64,000 nucleotides of DNA from Caulobacter segnis ATCC 21756 (GTDB taxonomy: Bacteria > Pseudomonadota > Alphaproteobacteria > Caulobacterales > Caulobacteraceae): assembly GCF_000092285.1 (NCBI RefSeq), contig NC_014100.1:1-64000 (forward strand). Reading direction: 5' to 3'. Made by a program: the position numbers and the translations under genes. Below the pieces are notes generated by a model. It had not been told where the DNA came from and did not search any database. It saw only the letters and a list, made by a program, of their open reading frames with translations. This document shows, in pieces, positions 44,468-51,343 of this stretch (within the stretch, counting starts at the first letter, position 1; the number at the start of each line of letters is the position of its first letter).

Positions 44468-45328
44468 TTGGGTCGGCTCTTGGCGCTACCGCTCCGATGG
44501 ATCAGGCCTCGAGGCCTTGATGTGTCGCGCTTGCTCGAATGGGCCGCGCGCTTGGGCTATGCGGCTCGCGGGCTGGTCTATCTCGGACTCGGGACCATCG
44601 CCCTGCTCGCCGCGGGAGACCTTACACCCCAGGCCAAGGGGGCCACGGGCGTGCTCGAGACCTGGGCCGGATGGCCCATGGGGCTGGTGCTGATCGGCGG
44701 CGTGGGGTGCGGCCTGACCGGCTTTGCGGCGTGGCGCGCGATCCAGGCGGTGTTCGACGCCGACCACCATGGGACATCCCCCAAGGCCTGGGCGATCCGG
44801 GCGGGGCAGGCGATCAGCGGCCTCGTCTATGGCGGTCTGGCGCTATCGGCCTTCGAGCTGCTCGACGTCTTTGAGGATTTCGGCGAGGCGGACGAAGCCG
44901 GGGATATCCAGGAGACCTCCGCCGCCGTGCTCGGCGCGCCCCACGGCGATGGGTTGCTCATCCTGGCCGGGCTCGTCGTGATCGGCTTTGGCGTCGGCAA
45001 CGTCATCCAAGGTCTAACGCAGGACTTCGGTCGGCGCCTGGCGTGCGACAAGGCCCTGTGTCGATGGGTCGAGCCCCTGGCCAAGATCGGTTACGCCGCC
45101 CGGGGGCTGGCCACGCTGCCGGTCGGTGTCTTCCTCATGCTGGCGGGCCTGGAAGCGCGGGCGACCGAGGCTCGCAGCTGGGGGCAGGCCTTGCAAACCG
45201 TCGAACAGAGGCCTTTCGGCGGCTTCGTGCTCGGCGCGCTGGCGGCGGGTCTCATCGCCTTCGGCCTGTTCGGTTTCGTGGAGGCGCGTTATCGGCGCAT
45301 CTCGCCGCCGTCGGAGCTGTCGATTTGA
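44468..45328 (+). CDS. DUF1206 domain membrane protein
   Basis: Inner-membrane protein of unknown function. The 286 residues contain about six hydrophobic segments in three repeats of the DUF1206 type, each opening with an AR-x-GYAARG motif (LEWAARLGYAARGLVYLGLG, AIRAGQAISGLVYGGLAL, AKIGYAARGLATLPVGVFL). A loop between repeats is acidic (FEDFGEADEAGD). The listed start is TTG; a GTG at 44522 with GAGG upstream gives a 268-residue form that begins nearer the domain and may be right. The last codons overlap a FixK/FNR-type box for the next gene. Confidence 0.85.
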   Translation: MGRLLALPLRWIRPRGLDVSRLLEWAARLGYAARGLVYLGLGTIALLAAGDLTPQAKGATGVLETWAGWPMGLVLIGGVGCGLTGFAAWRAIQAVFDADHHGTSPKAWAIRAGQAISGLVYGGLALSAFELLDVFEDFGEADEAGDIQETSAAVLGAPHGDGLLILAGLVVIGFGVGNVIQGLTQDFGRRLACDKALCRWVEPLAKIGYAARGLATLPVGVFLMLAGLEARATEARSWGQALQTVEQRPFGGFVLGALAAGLIAFGLFGFVEARYRRISPPSELSI

Positions 45329-45338
45329 TTTAGATCAA
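45325..45338. promoter_or_regulatory. FixK/FNR-type box upstream of the alpha/beta hydrolase
   Basis: Perfect match to TTGAT-N4-ATCAA (TTGATTTAGATCAA). It overlaps the DUF1206 stop and lies 118 bases before the hydrolase ATG. A -10-like TCTATA (45366-45371) is placed so that the box would be centred near -41 to -46, the position for activation. Caulobacter has a FixLJ-FixK system responding to low oxygen; binding here is inferred. Confidence 0.65.
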
Positions 45339-45340
45339 AA

Positions 45341-45370
45341 ATAGAAACCATGGATTTCGACCATTTCTAT
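45341..45370. repeat. Inverted repeat in the hydrolase promoter region
   Basis: Seven-base arms ATAGAAA (45341-45347) / TTTCTAT (45364-45370) around CCATGG-centred DNA, directly after the FixK-type box and overlapping the predicted promoter. Could be an operator for a second regulator. Confidence 0.35.
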
Positions 45371-45455
45371 ATATGCGCCCATGGCCGCGCGGCATTCTCT
45401 TTTCATCGGAACAACGGGACGGGCCAGACGGCCTTCCGAATGAGGGATCGGGATC

Positions 45456-46292
45456 ATGAGCAGCGGCTTCTTCACCACCAACGACGGCGCGCAGATCTTC
45501 TTCAAGGACTGGGGTCCCAAGGACGCGCAGCCGGTCGTGTTCCACCACGGTTGGCCGCTGTCGTCGGACGACTGGGACGCCCAGATGATGTTCTTCCTGA
45601 ACAAGGGCTACCGCGTCATCGCCCATGACCGCCGCGGCCATGGCCGCTCCAGCCAGACCGACACCGGCAACGAGATGGACACCTACGCCGCCGACGTCAT
45701 CGCGCTGGCTAGGCATCTGGACCTGAAGAACGCCATTCACATCGGTCACTCGACCGGCGGCGGCGAAGTGGCCCGCTACGTAGCGCGCGCCGAGCCCGGC
45801 CGCGTCGCCAAGGCCGTGCTGATCGGCGCGGTGCCGCCGATCATGCTGAAGACGCCCGCCAATCCCGGCGGCCTGCCGATGGAGGTCTTCGACGGCTTCC
45901 GCTCGGCCCTGCTGACCAATCGCGCCCAGTTCTTCCACGACGTGGCCGCCGGTCCGTTCTACGGCTTCAACCGCGACGGCGCGAAGGTCTCGCCGGCGAC
46001 GGTCGAGAACTGGTGGCGCCAGGGCATGATGGGCGGCGCGAAGGCCCACTACGATTGCATCGCCGCCTTCTCGGAGACCGACTTCACCGAAGACCTCAAG
46101 GCGATCGACGTCCCGGTCCTGATCCTGCACGGCGAGGACGACCAGATCGTCCCGATCGCCGACAGCGCCGAACTGGCCATCAAGCTGGTCAAGACCGGCA
46201 AGCTGATCACCTATCCGGGCTTCCCGCACGGCATGGCCACGACGGAAGCCGAAACCATCAACCGCGACCTGCGGGCCTTCATCGAGGGCTGA
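45456..46292 (+). CDS. Alpha/beta hydrolase, non-haem chloroperoxidase-like
   Basis: Serine hydrolase of the cofactor-free haloperoxidase/arylesterase group. The 278-residue cytosolic protein has the oxyanion strand [15 protein letters not shown], the nucleophile S99 in [10 protein letters not shown], the acid in [10 protein letters not shown] (about D228) and H257 in [11 protein letters not shown]. Together these make a full catalytic triad. Family members show perhydrolase and esterase activity; the true substrate is unknown. It has its own promoter region with a FixK/FNR-type box, suggesting expression at low oxygen. It is convergent with the RNase T2 gene across a compound repeat. Confidence 0.92.
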   Translation: MSSGFFTTNDGAQIFFKDWGPKDAQPVVFHHGWPLSSDDWDAQMMFFLNKGYRVIAHDRRGHGRSSQTDTGNEMDTYAADVIALARHLDLKNAIHIGHSTGGGEVARYVARAEPGRVAKAVLIGAVPPIMLKTPANPGGLPMEVFDGFRSALLTNRAQFFHDVAAGPFYGFNRDGAKVSPATVENWWRQGMMGGAKAHYDCIAAFSETDFTEDLKAIDVPVLILHGEDDQIVPIADSAELAIKLVKTGKLITYPGFPHGMATTEAETINRDLRAFIEG

Positions 46293-46307
46293 GGTCGATG
46301 CGTGTTT

Positions 46308-46430
46308 CCCTCTCCCCACGCGGGAGAGGGTGGCCCGCGAAGCGGGTCGGGTGAGGGGGGCGCTCGAAATGACCGGCGCGACCCCTCATCCGTCGCTTCC
46401 AGCGACACCTTCTCCCGCAAGGGGAGAAGG
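46308..46430. repeat. Compound inverted intergenic repeat, second copy
   Basis: Copy 1 (46308-46358) begins CCCTCTCCC-CACGC-GGGAGAGGG and has GGCCCGCG-AAGCGGGTCGGG then TGAGGGG. Copy 2 (46381-46430) is the inverted form ending CTTCTCCCGCAAGGGGAGAAGG. It has the same architecture and near-identical units as 17807-17965, again between the ends of two convergent genes. It begins 16 bases after the hydrolase stop and ends 4 bases before the RNase T2 stop. Confidence 0.8.
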
Positions 46431-46433
46431 ATT

Positions 46434-47138
46434 TTATCCCCGCTTCGGCGTGACCTTCACCACCGCCATGTCCGGCGCGCCATTGCCGCCCCGGCAGGCG
46501 GCCCACTTGAACTTCAGGTCCATGCAGACCCAGACCTCGGTCAGGCGGCCGTCCTTGACGCGGACGTTGAGGCCTTCCGGCGAGAGCTTGCCGTTGCGGT
46601 CGATGAACGCCTTGCGGACCTCGCCCGCCGTCATGATCCCGTCGGCGCCGGGATCGAGGTCCGGCACGTTCAGCTTCTCGCGGATCTTGCGGGCCTTCTT
46701 GAAATAGGCCTCGGGCGTGTCCCACTGGCACGTGCCGTGCGCCTGCCACTCGTGTTGCAGCAGCCAGGGCGAAGGCGTCATGCAGAGGTTGGCCTTGACG
46801 GTGGCGGGGCTCATCGGCGGGCTAGGGCGGCAGTAGCGGGGGTGAACCCTGTCCGGCCCGTTCGGCCACAGGCCGTGCACTGTGAAGCCGAAGCTGTTGG
46901 CCTGGCACTGGATCGCTTTATCGGACTCCGGGATGCCAGCGCGGCAGGCCTCCGGCGACCAGTACAGCGCCAGCAGATAGGCGGCGATCGGGACGTCCGT
47001 GTGGATCTCGTTCGGCGGCGGGACCTCGGACGGGGACGGAGTGACCGAGATCGGAACCGCGCACGACTTGAGGTCCGAAGCGTTGGCGGTCCCGGCGAGG
47101 GCCAGAGACGCGACGGCGGCGACAAGGGCGATCTTCAT
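46434..47138 (-). CDS. Ribonuclease T2 family protein, secreted
   Basis: Base-nonspecific endoribonuclease of the T2 family, exported to the periplasm. The 234-residue precursor has a signal peptide (MKIALVAAVASLALAGTANA). The active-site blocks are both present: CAS1 as FTVHGLWP (H88) and CAS2 as HEWQAHGTC (H129, E130, H134). Seven or more cysteines in the mature part suit disulfides. Role probably nutrient scavenging of RNA or periplasmic RNA turnover, as for E. coli RNase I. It reads toward the compound repeat, which may be its terminator. Confidence 0.93.
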   Translation of the reverse strand: MKIALVAAVASLALAGTANASDLKSCAVPISVTPSPSEVPPPNEIHTDVPIAAYLLALYWSPEACRAGIPESDKAIQCQANSFGFTVHGLWPNGPDRVHPRYCRPSPPMSPATVKANLCMTPSPWLLQHEWQAHGTCQWDTPEAYFKKARKIREKLNVPDLDPGADGIMTAGEVRKAFIDRNGKLSPEGLNVRVKDGRLTEVWVCMDLKFKWAACRGGNGAPDMAVVKVTPKRG

Positions 47139-47204
47139 GGGCGGCTCCGGCAGGTCAGTCGGCGCGGATAGGGACCCGCGCCGCCGCCGGCGTCAAGCTG
47201 GCGC

Positions 47205-47837
47205 TCAGCGCCGGGCTTCGGTGGCCATGCGGACAGCCAAGCCGCCGAGCACCGTCGCCATCAGCCAGCGCTGGACCATCGCGAAGCCCGGTCGCTGGGC
47301 CAGGAAGCCGGCGATGGATCCCGCGGCCAGGCAGATCGCGCCGTTGACGGTGATGCTGACGCCGATCTGGGTCAGGCCCAGGGCCAGGGACTGGCTGAAG
47401 ACGCCGCCTTGCTCGGTATGGATGAACTGCGGCAGCAGCGACAGATAGAGCATGGCCGCCTTGGGGTTCAGCAAATTGGTCAGGAAGCCCATGCTGATCA
47501 GCTTGGCGGGGCTGTCCTTGGGCAGGTCGCGGACCTGGAAGGGCGCGGCGCCGCCCGGCCGGATCGCCTGCCAGGCCAGCCAGGCCAGATAAAGCGCGCC
47601 GCCGAACCGCAGGGCGTCATAGGCGATCGGCGCGGCCATCAGGAGCGCGGTGATGCCCAGGGCCGCGCACAGCAGATAGACGATGAAGCCGGCGGCCGTG
47701 CCGATCAGCGACACGATCCCCGCCCAGCGGCCCTGGCAGATCGAACGGCTGACCAGATAGAGCATGTTCGGCCCAGGGGTCAGGGCCATCCCCAGGCAGA
47801 TGAGCGTGAAGGCGATCCAGGTCTTGGCGTCCGGCAT
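47205..47837 (-). CDS. LysE/RhtB-family amino-acid exporter
   Basis: Inner-membrane exporter of the LysE superfamily. The 210-residue protein has about six membrane segments and the family opening FTLICLGMALTPGPNMLYLVSRSI, where the TPGPN motif is diagnostic. The central KLISMGFLTNLLNPKAAMLYLSLLPQF is typical of RhtB members. Substrate unknown (homoserine, threonine or other amino acids in relatives). It lies 66 bases upstream of the RNase T2 gene on the same strand; a shared transcript is possible but not shown. Confidence 0.9.
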   Translation of the reverse strand: MPDAKTWIAFTLICLGMALTPGPNMLYLVSRSICQGRWAGIVSLIGTAAGFIVYLLCAALGITALLMAAPIAYDALRFGGALYLAWLAWQAIRPGGAAPFQVRDLPKDSPAKLISMGFLTNLLNPKAAMLYLSLLPQFIHTEQGGVFSQSLALGLTQIGVSITVNGAICLAAGSIAGFLAQRPGFAMVQRWLMATVLGGLAVRMATEARR

Positions 47838-48005
47838 GGCGCGGCTCCGTTTGCGATATGGAGGGCGCCCAGGCGAGCGGCTTTGAACGTCCGCGCTTCC
47901 CGAGGGTCGTTTCCCTCCGAACGCCAGTCGCGCGAACGCCGACCCCTAACACACAAGGTCTGACGAGGGGAACGAAAGGGTCATCAACTCGACACATAAA
48001 CCGCA

Positions 48006-48028
48006 ATTGCGAGCGATTATCATTGCGA
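48006..48028. promoter_or_regulatory. Candidate Fur box upstream of the siderophore receptor
   Basis: The 268-base gap 47838-48105 holds no gene. Within it, ATTGCGAGCGATTATCATTG with a following CGA has Fur-box character: a TGCGA at each side of GATTATCATT. It lies 78 bases before the receptor ATG, in range of the promoter. Fur is encoded at 22450. Assigned by eye; no scoring done. Confidence 0.55.
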
Positions 48029-48105
48029 CTGCGTCTCAAGGTCGCTAAGAACGCCTCGCAATTTCAGGACGGGCGTCGTTCGCGCTCTCTGGGGACAAGA
48101 TCAAT

Positions 48106-50418
48106 ATGCGTAATCCGACCTTCGCCGGCGTTGTGAGCCGGCCTCGCCGCGCCTTGGGCGTCGCCGCCGTCGCGGGCCTCGCGGGCCTTGGCCTGGCTCA
48201 GGCCGCCTCGGCCGCCGCCATGGACGCCGCCGCCCCGATCGCCACCGCGCCCGCCGCGGACAGCACCGAGGTTTCGTCGGTGAAGATCGACGCCAAGCGC
48301 GTGACCGACCCTTCGTCGAGCAAGTTCACCGCGCCGCTGTTGGACACGCCACGCTCGGTGACGGTCATTCCGTCCGCGATCATCGAGCAGACCGCGGCGA
48401 CCTCGCTGCAGGACATTCTGCGCACCTCGCCCGGCATCACCTTCGGCGCCGGCGAGGGCGGTCAGCCGCTGGCCGACCGTCCTTTCATCCGTGGCCAAAG
48501 TTCGGGCAACAACGTCTTCGTCGACGGCGTGCGGGACACGGGCGGGCAAACCCGCGAGGTGTTCAACCTCGAGCAGGTCGAAGTCATCAAGGGGCCGGAT
48601 TCGGTCTATAGCGGCCGCGGCTCGGGCGGCGGCAGCATCAACCTATCGTCCAAGACCCCCAAGGCCGAGAGCTTCGTGGGCGGTTCCGCCGCCGCCGGCA
48701 CGGATCAGTATTACCGCGTCACCGCGGACGGCAACTACGCCTTCGCCAAGAACGCGGCGCTGCGCCTGAACCTGATGGCTACGGGCGGCGACACGCCCGG
48801 CCGCGACAGCGTTTCTTTCAAGCGCTGGGGCGTCGCGCCTTCGCTGGCCTTCGGCATCGACACCCAGACCCAGGCCACGCTCAGCTACTATCACCTCGAT
48901 ACCGACCAGGATCCGGACTACGGCATTCCGCTGGCGTCCAAGCGCACCTGGGGCGTGGCGGGCACGGACAGCCGCACGCGCCCGGCCAGCGGCATCCTGG
49001 ATGTCTCGCGCGACGCCTACTACGGCCTCGAGCGCGACTGGATGAAGACCAAGGCCGATATCGCCACGATCGCCGTCCGTCACGAGATCAACGACGATCT
49101 CGCGATCCGTCAGGTGGTTCGCTACGGCAAGACGCTCAACGACTATCTGGTCACCAATCCGGGTGACGGCGGCGCGGCCCAGTTCGTGGCCGGCGAGTGG
49201 TGGATGAAGCGCGGGACCAAGTCGCGCTGGAACGAGACCACCACGACCGCCTTCGTCACCGACCTGACCGGCAAGTTCGAGCTGGCCGGCCTGAAGAACC
49301 GCTTCAACATCGGCGTGGAGCTGTCGCGCGAAGTCAACGACAACGCCACCTACGTGATCTTCACGACGGCGGGCTCGGCCTGCCCGGCCGGCTTCACCGG
49401 CGCGGGAACGGGTGACTGCACGCGGCTTTACGCGCCCAATCCGGGTGACGCCTGGACCGGTGTGATCAACCGGGGTCCGCTCTCGACCTCGAAGACCCGC
49501 AACGGTTCGATCTACGCCTTCGACACGATCGATCTGACCGACAAGCTGCTGCTGAACGTCGGCGTCCGCTACGACGACTATTCGACCCAGGGTGTCAACG
49601 CCACGGCGACCAGCGCCAACGGCGTCGTGACGGGCGTGACCTATACCAGCCTGCCCAAGGCCAGCTGGGACTTCGTCAACTACCAGATCGGCCTGAACTA
49701 CAAGCCGACCCCGTCGAGCAGCCTCTACGTCTCGTACGCCACCTCCTCGACGCCGCCGAACATCGCCGGCGGCGACCAGAACACCGCCGCCACTCCGGCC
49801 CAGGTCGTGCTGGACCCCGAGGACACGACCAGCATCGAAGCTGGCGCCAAGTGGAACGTCTTCAACGACAAGCTCGCGCTTTCGGGCGCGGTCTTCCGCA
49901 CCGAACGCAAGAACGCCCAGATCGCGCTCAGCGCGACCGAAGTCGCCCAGGCCGGCGAAGTGCGCGTGCAGGGCGTCGAAATCGGCGTGTCGGGTTACGT
50001 CACGCGGGCCTGGCAGGTGTTCGGCGGCTACACCTACATGGATAGCGAGCTGGTCAAGGGCCCCTACACCAGCGTCAACGTCGGCGATCCGCTGGCTAAT
50101 ACGCCCAAGAACACCGTCAGCCTGTTCACCACCTACCGCGTGCTGCCGCAGCTGTCGGTCGGCGGCGGCGTCTACTACGTGTCGAAGATGTTCGGCGGCA
50201 ACCAGGGCGGCGCCGGCGGTGGGACCAATAAGGTCTTCGCCCCGTCGTACACCCGCTATGACGCCTTCGCCTCGTGGACCATCAGCAAGACGGCGAGCTT
50301 GCAGCTCAACGTCCAGAACCTGACCGACGAGCGCTACATCGCGCGGACCAACGGCGTGCACCACGCCGATCCGGCGCCGGGCCGCCAGGCGCTGCTGACC
50401 CTGAACGTGAAGTACTGA
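48106..50418 (+). CDS. TonB-dependent siderophore receptor (Fiu-like)
   Basis: Outer-membrane receptor importing ferric siderophores with TonB energy. The 770-residue precursor has a long signal region (to about residue 42), a TonB-box-like segment, a plug domain (DTPRSVTVIPSAIIEQTAATSLQDILRTSPGITF, IRGQSSGNNVFVDGVRD, EQVEVIKGPDSVYSGRG) and a 22-strand barrel ending in aromatic LLTLNVKY. Plug similarity is to the Fiu/FhuE catecholate or hydroxamate receptors. The PiuC-type hydroxylase directly downstream matches the Fiu-YbiX pairing of other bacteria. A Fur-like box precedes it, and a terminator follows. Confidence 0.93.
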   Translation: MRNPTFAGVVSRPRRALGVAAVAGLAGLGLAQAASAAAMDAAAPIATAPAADSTEVSSVKIDAKRVTDPSSSKFTAPLLDTPRSVTVIPSAIIEQTAATSLQDILRTSPGITFGAGEGGQPLADRPFIRGQSSGNNVFVDGVRDTGGQTREVFNLEQVEVIKGPDSVYSGRGSGGGSINLSSKTPKAESFVGGSAAAGTDQYYRVTADGNYAFAKNAALRLNLMATGGDTPGRDSVSFKRWGVAPSLAFGIDTQTQATLSYYHLDTDQDPDYGIPLASKRTWGVAGTDSRTRPASGILDVSRDAYYGLERDWMKTKADIATIAVRHEINDDLAIRQVVRYGKTLNDYLVTNPGDGGAAQFVAGEWWMKRGTKSRWNETTTTAFVTDLTGKFELAGLKNRFNIGVELSREVNDNATYVIFTTAGSACPAGFTGAGTGDCTRLYAPNPGDAWTGVINRGPLSTSKTRNGSIYAFDTIDLTDKLLLNVGVRYDDYSTQGVNATATSANGVVTGVTYTSLPKASWDFVNYQIGLNYKPTPSSSLYVSYATSSTPPNIAGGDQNTAATPAQVVLDPEDTTSIEAGAKWNVFNDKLALSGAVFRTERKNAQIALSATEVAQAGEVRVQGVEIGVSGYVTRAWQVFGGYTYMDSELVKGPYTSVNVGDPLANTPKNTVSLFTTYRVLPQLSVGGGVYYVSKMFGGNQGGAGGGTNKVFAPSYTRYDAFASWTISKTASLQLNVQNLTDERYIARTNGVHHADPAPGRQALLTLNVKY

Positions 50419-50443
50419 TCCTCCCCTCACGGTGCTTCACATG

Positions 50444-50480
50444 AACGCCCCGCCCGGCTTTTGTCGGTCGGGGCGTTTTT
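50444..50480 (+). terminator. Rho-independent terminator after the siderophore receptor
   Basis: Nine-base stem AACGCCCCG (50444-50452) / CGGGGCGTT (50469-50477) with a 16-base loop and a T-run, 26 bases after the receptor stop. Confidence 0.85.
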
Positions 50481-50501
50481 CCTTTTGATCCAGGCGATGA
50501 T

Positions 50502-50515
50502 CTGATCCGGATCAA
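50502..50515. promoter_or_regulatory. FixK/FNR-like box upstream of piuC
   Basis: CTGATCCGGATCAA matches TTGAT-N4-ATCAA at nine of ten positions. A Caulobacter-type -10 (GCTAGGAA, 50536-50543) lies about 20 bases downstream, placing the box near -41 relative to a likely start, an activator position. Binding is inferred. Confidence 0.5.
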
Positions 50516-50567
50516 AGGAGACGCTGGCCCACTCAGCTAGGAACGGTTCGCAAATAGGATGTCGCTC

Positions 50568-51251
50568 ATGATGCTGCAGATTCCCGAAGTGCTGACCAAG
50601 GCGCAGGTGGCCGAGTGCCGGGCGATCCTCGACGCCGGCCCTTGGGTGGACGGCAACGTGACTTCGGGCTTCCAGGCCGCGCGCGCCAAGAACAACGAGC
50701 AGCTGCCGCAGGAAAGCGCCGAGGCGCGCCAGGTCGGGGCGATCATCGTCCAGGCGCTGCAGTCGAATCCGTTGTTCGTCTCGGCCGCCCTGCCGCACAC
50801 CATCCTGTCGCCGATGTTCAACCGCTACGGCGAGGGCATGGGCTTCAAGGACCACGTCGACAACGCGATCCGCCGCGATCCCGTGACCGGCCAGCGGCTG
50901 CGCACGGACCTGTCCTGCACGCTCTTCCTGGCCGAGCCCGAGGACTATGACGGCGGGGAGCTGGTGGTGAACGACCTCTATGGCGACCACGTCGTCAAGC
51001 TGGGCGCGGGAGACGCGATCCTCTATCCCAGCACCAGCCTGCACCACGTCACGCCGGTCACGCGCGGCGCGCGGGTGGCCAGCTTCTTCTGGATCCAGAG
51101 CCTGGTGCGCGACGACGTCAAGCGCGGCCTGTTGCTGGACATGGACGTCGCCATCCAGCGCCTGTCCCGGAAGGTCGATCAGGACGAGGAGGGGATCCTG
51201 TCTCTGACCGGCGTCTATCACAACCTGCTGCGCCAGTGGGCCGAGGTCTGA
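50568..51251 (+). CDS. PKHD-type hydroxylase (PiuC/YbiX family)
   Basis: Fe(II)/2-oxoglutarate dioxygenase associated with siderophore receptors. I start it at the ATG at 50568 ([10 protein letters not shown], 227 residues) because AGGA lies eight bases upstream; an ATG nine bases earlier overlaps that element. The iron site is HVD (H96, D98) with the second histidine in [11 protein letters not shown] (about H160) and a co-substrate arginine at about 166. The family is usually next to Fiu/PiuA receptors, as here. Its substrate, possibly a siderophore or ribosomal target, is not established. It may respond to both iron and oxygen. Confidence 0.92.
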   Translation: MMLQIPEVLTKAQVAECRAILDAGPWVDGNVTSGFQAARAKNNEQLPQESAEARQVGAIIVQALQSNPLFVSAALPHTILSPMFNRYGEGMGFKDHVDNAIRRDPVTGQRLRTDLSCTLFLAEPEDYDGGELVVNDLYGDHVVKLGAGDAILYPSTSLHHVTPVTRGARVASFFWIQSLVRDDVKRGLLLDMDVAIQRLSRKVDQDEEGILSLTGVYHNLLRQWAEV

Positions 51252-51343
51252 CGATTTCGGGCGCAATGTTCGAAGAACGCCGGTACCGCGAACCTAAAGT
51301 TTACGGTTGCGCCGCACGATCCGCCCAACTTGGCGGAGACTGA

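Noticed and set aside
51262-51343. LexA box in GTTCGAAGAAC before the hybrid kinase
   Set aside because: The alphaproteobacterial LexA site is a GTTC direct repeat; this is a short inverted sequence without the second GTTC.
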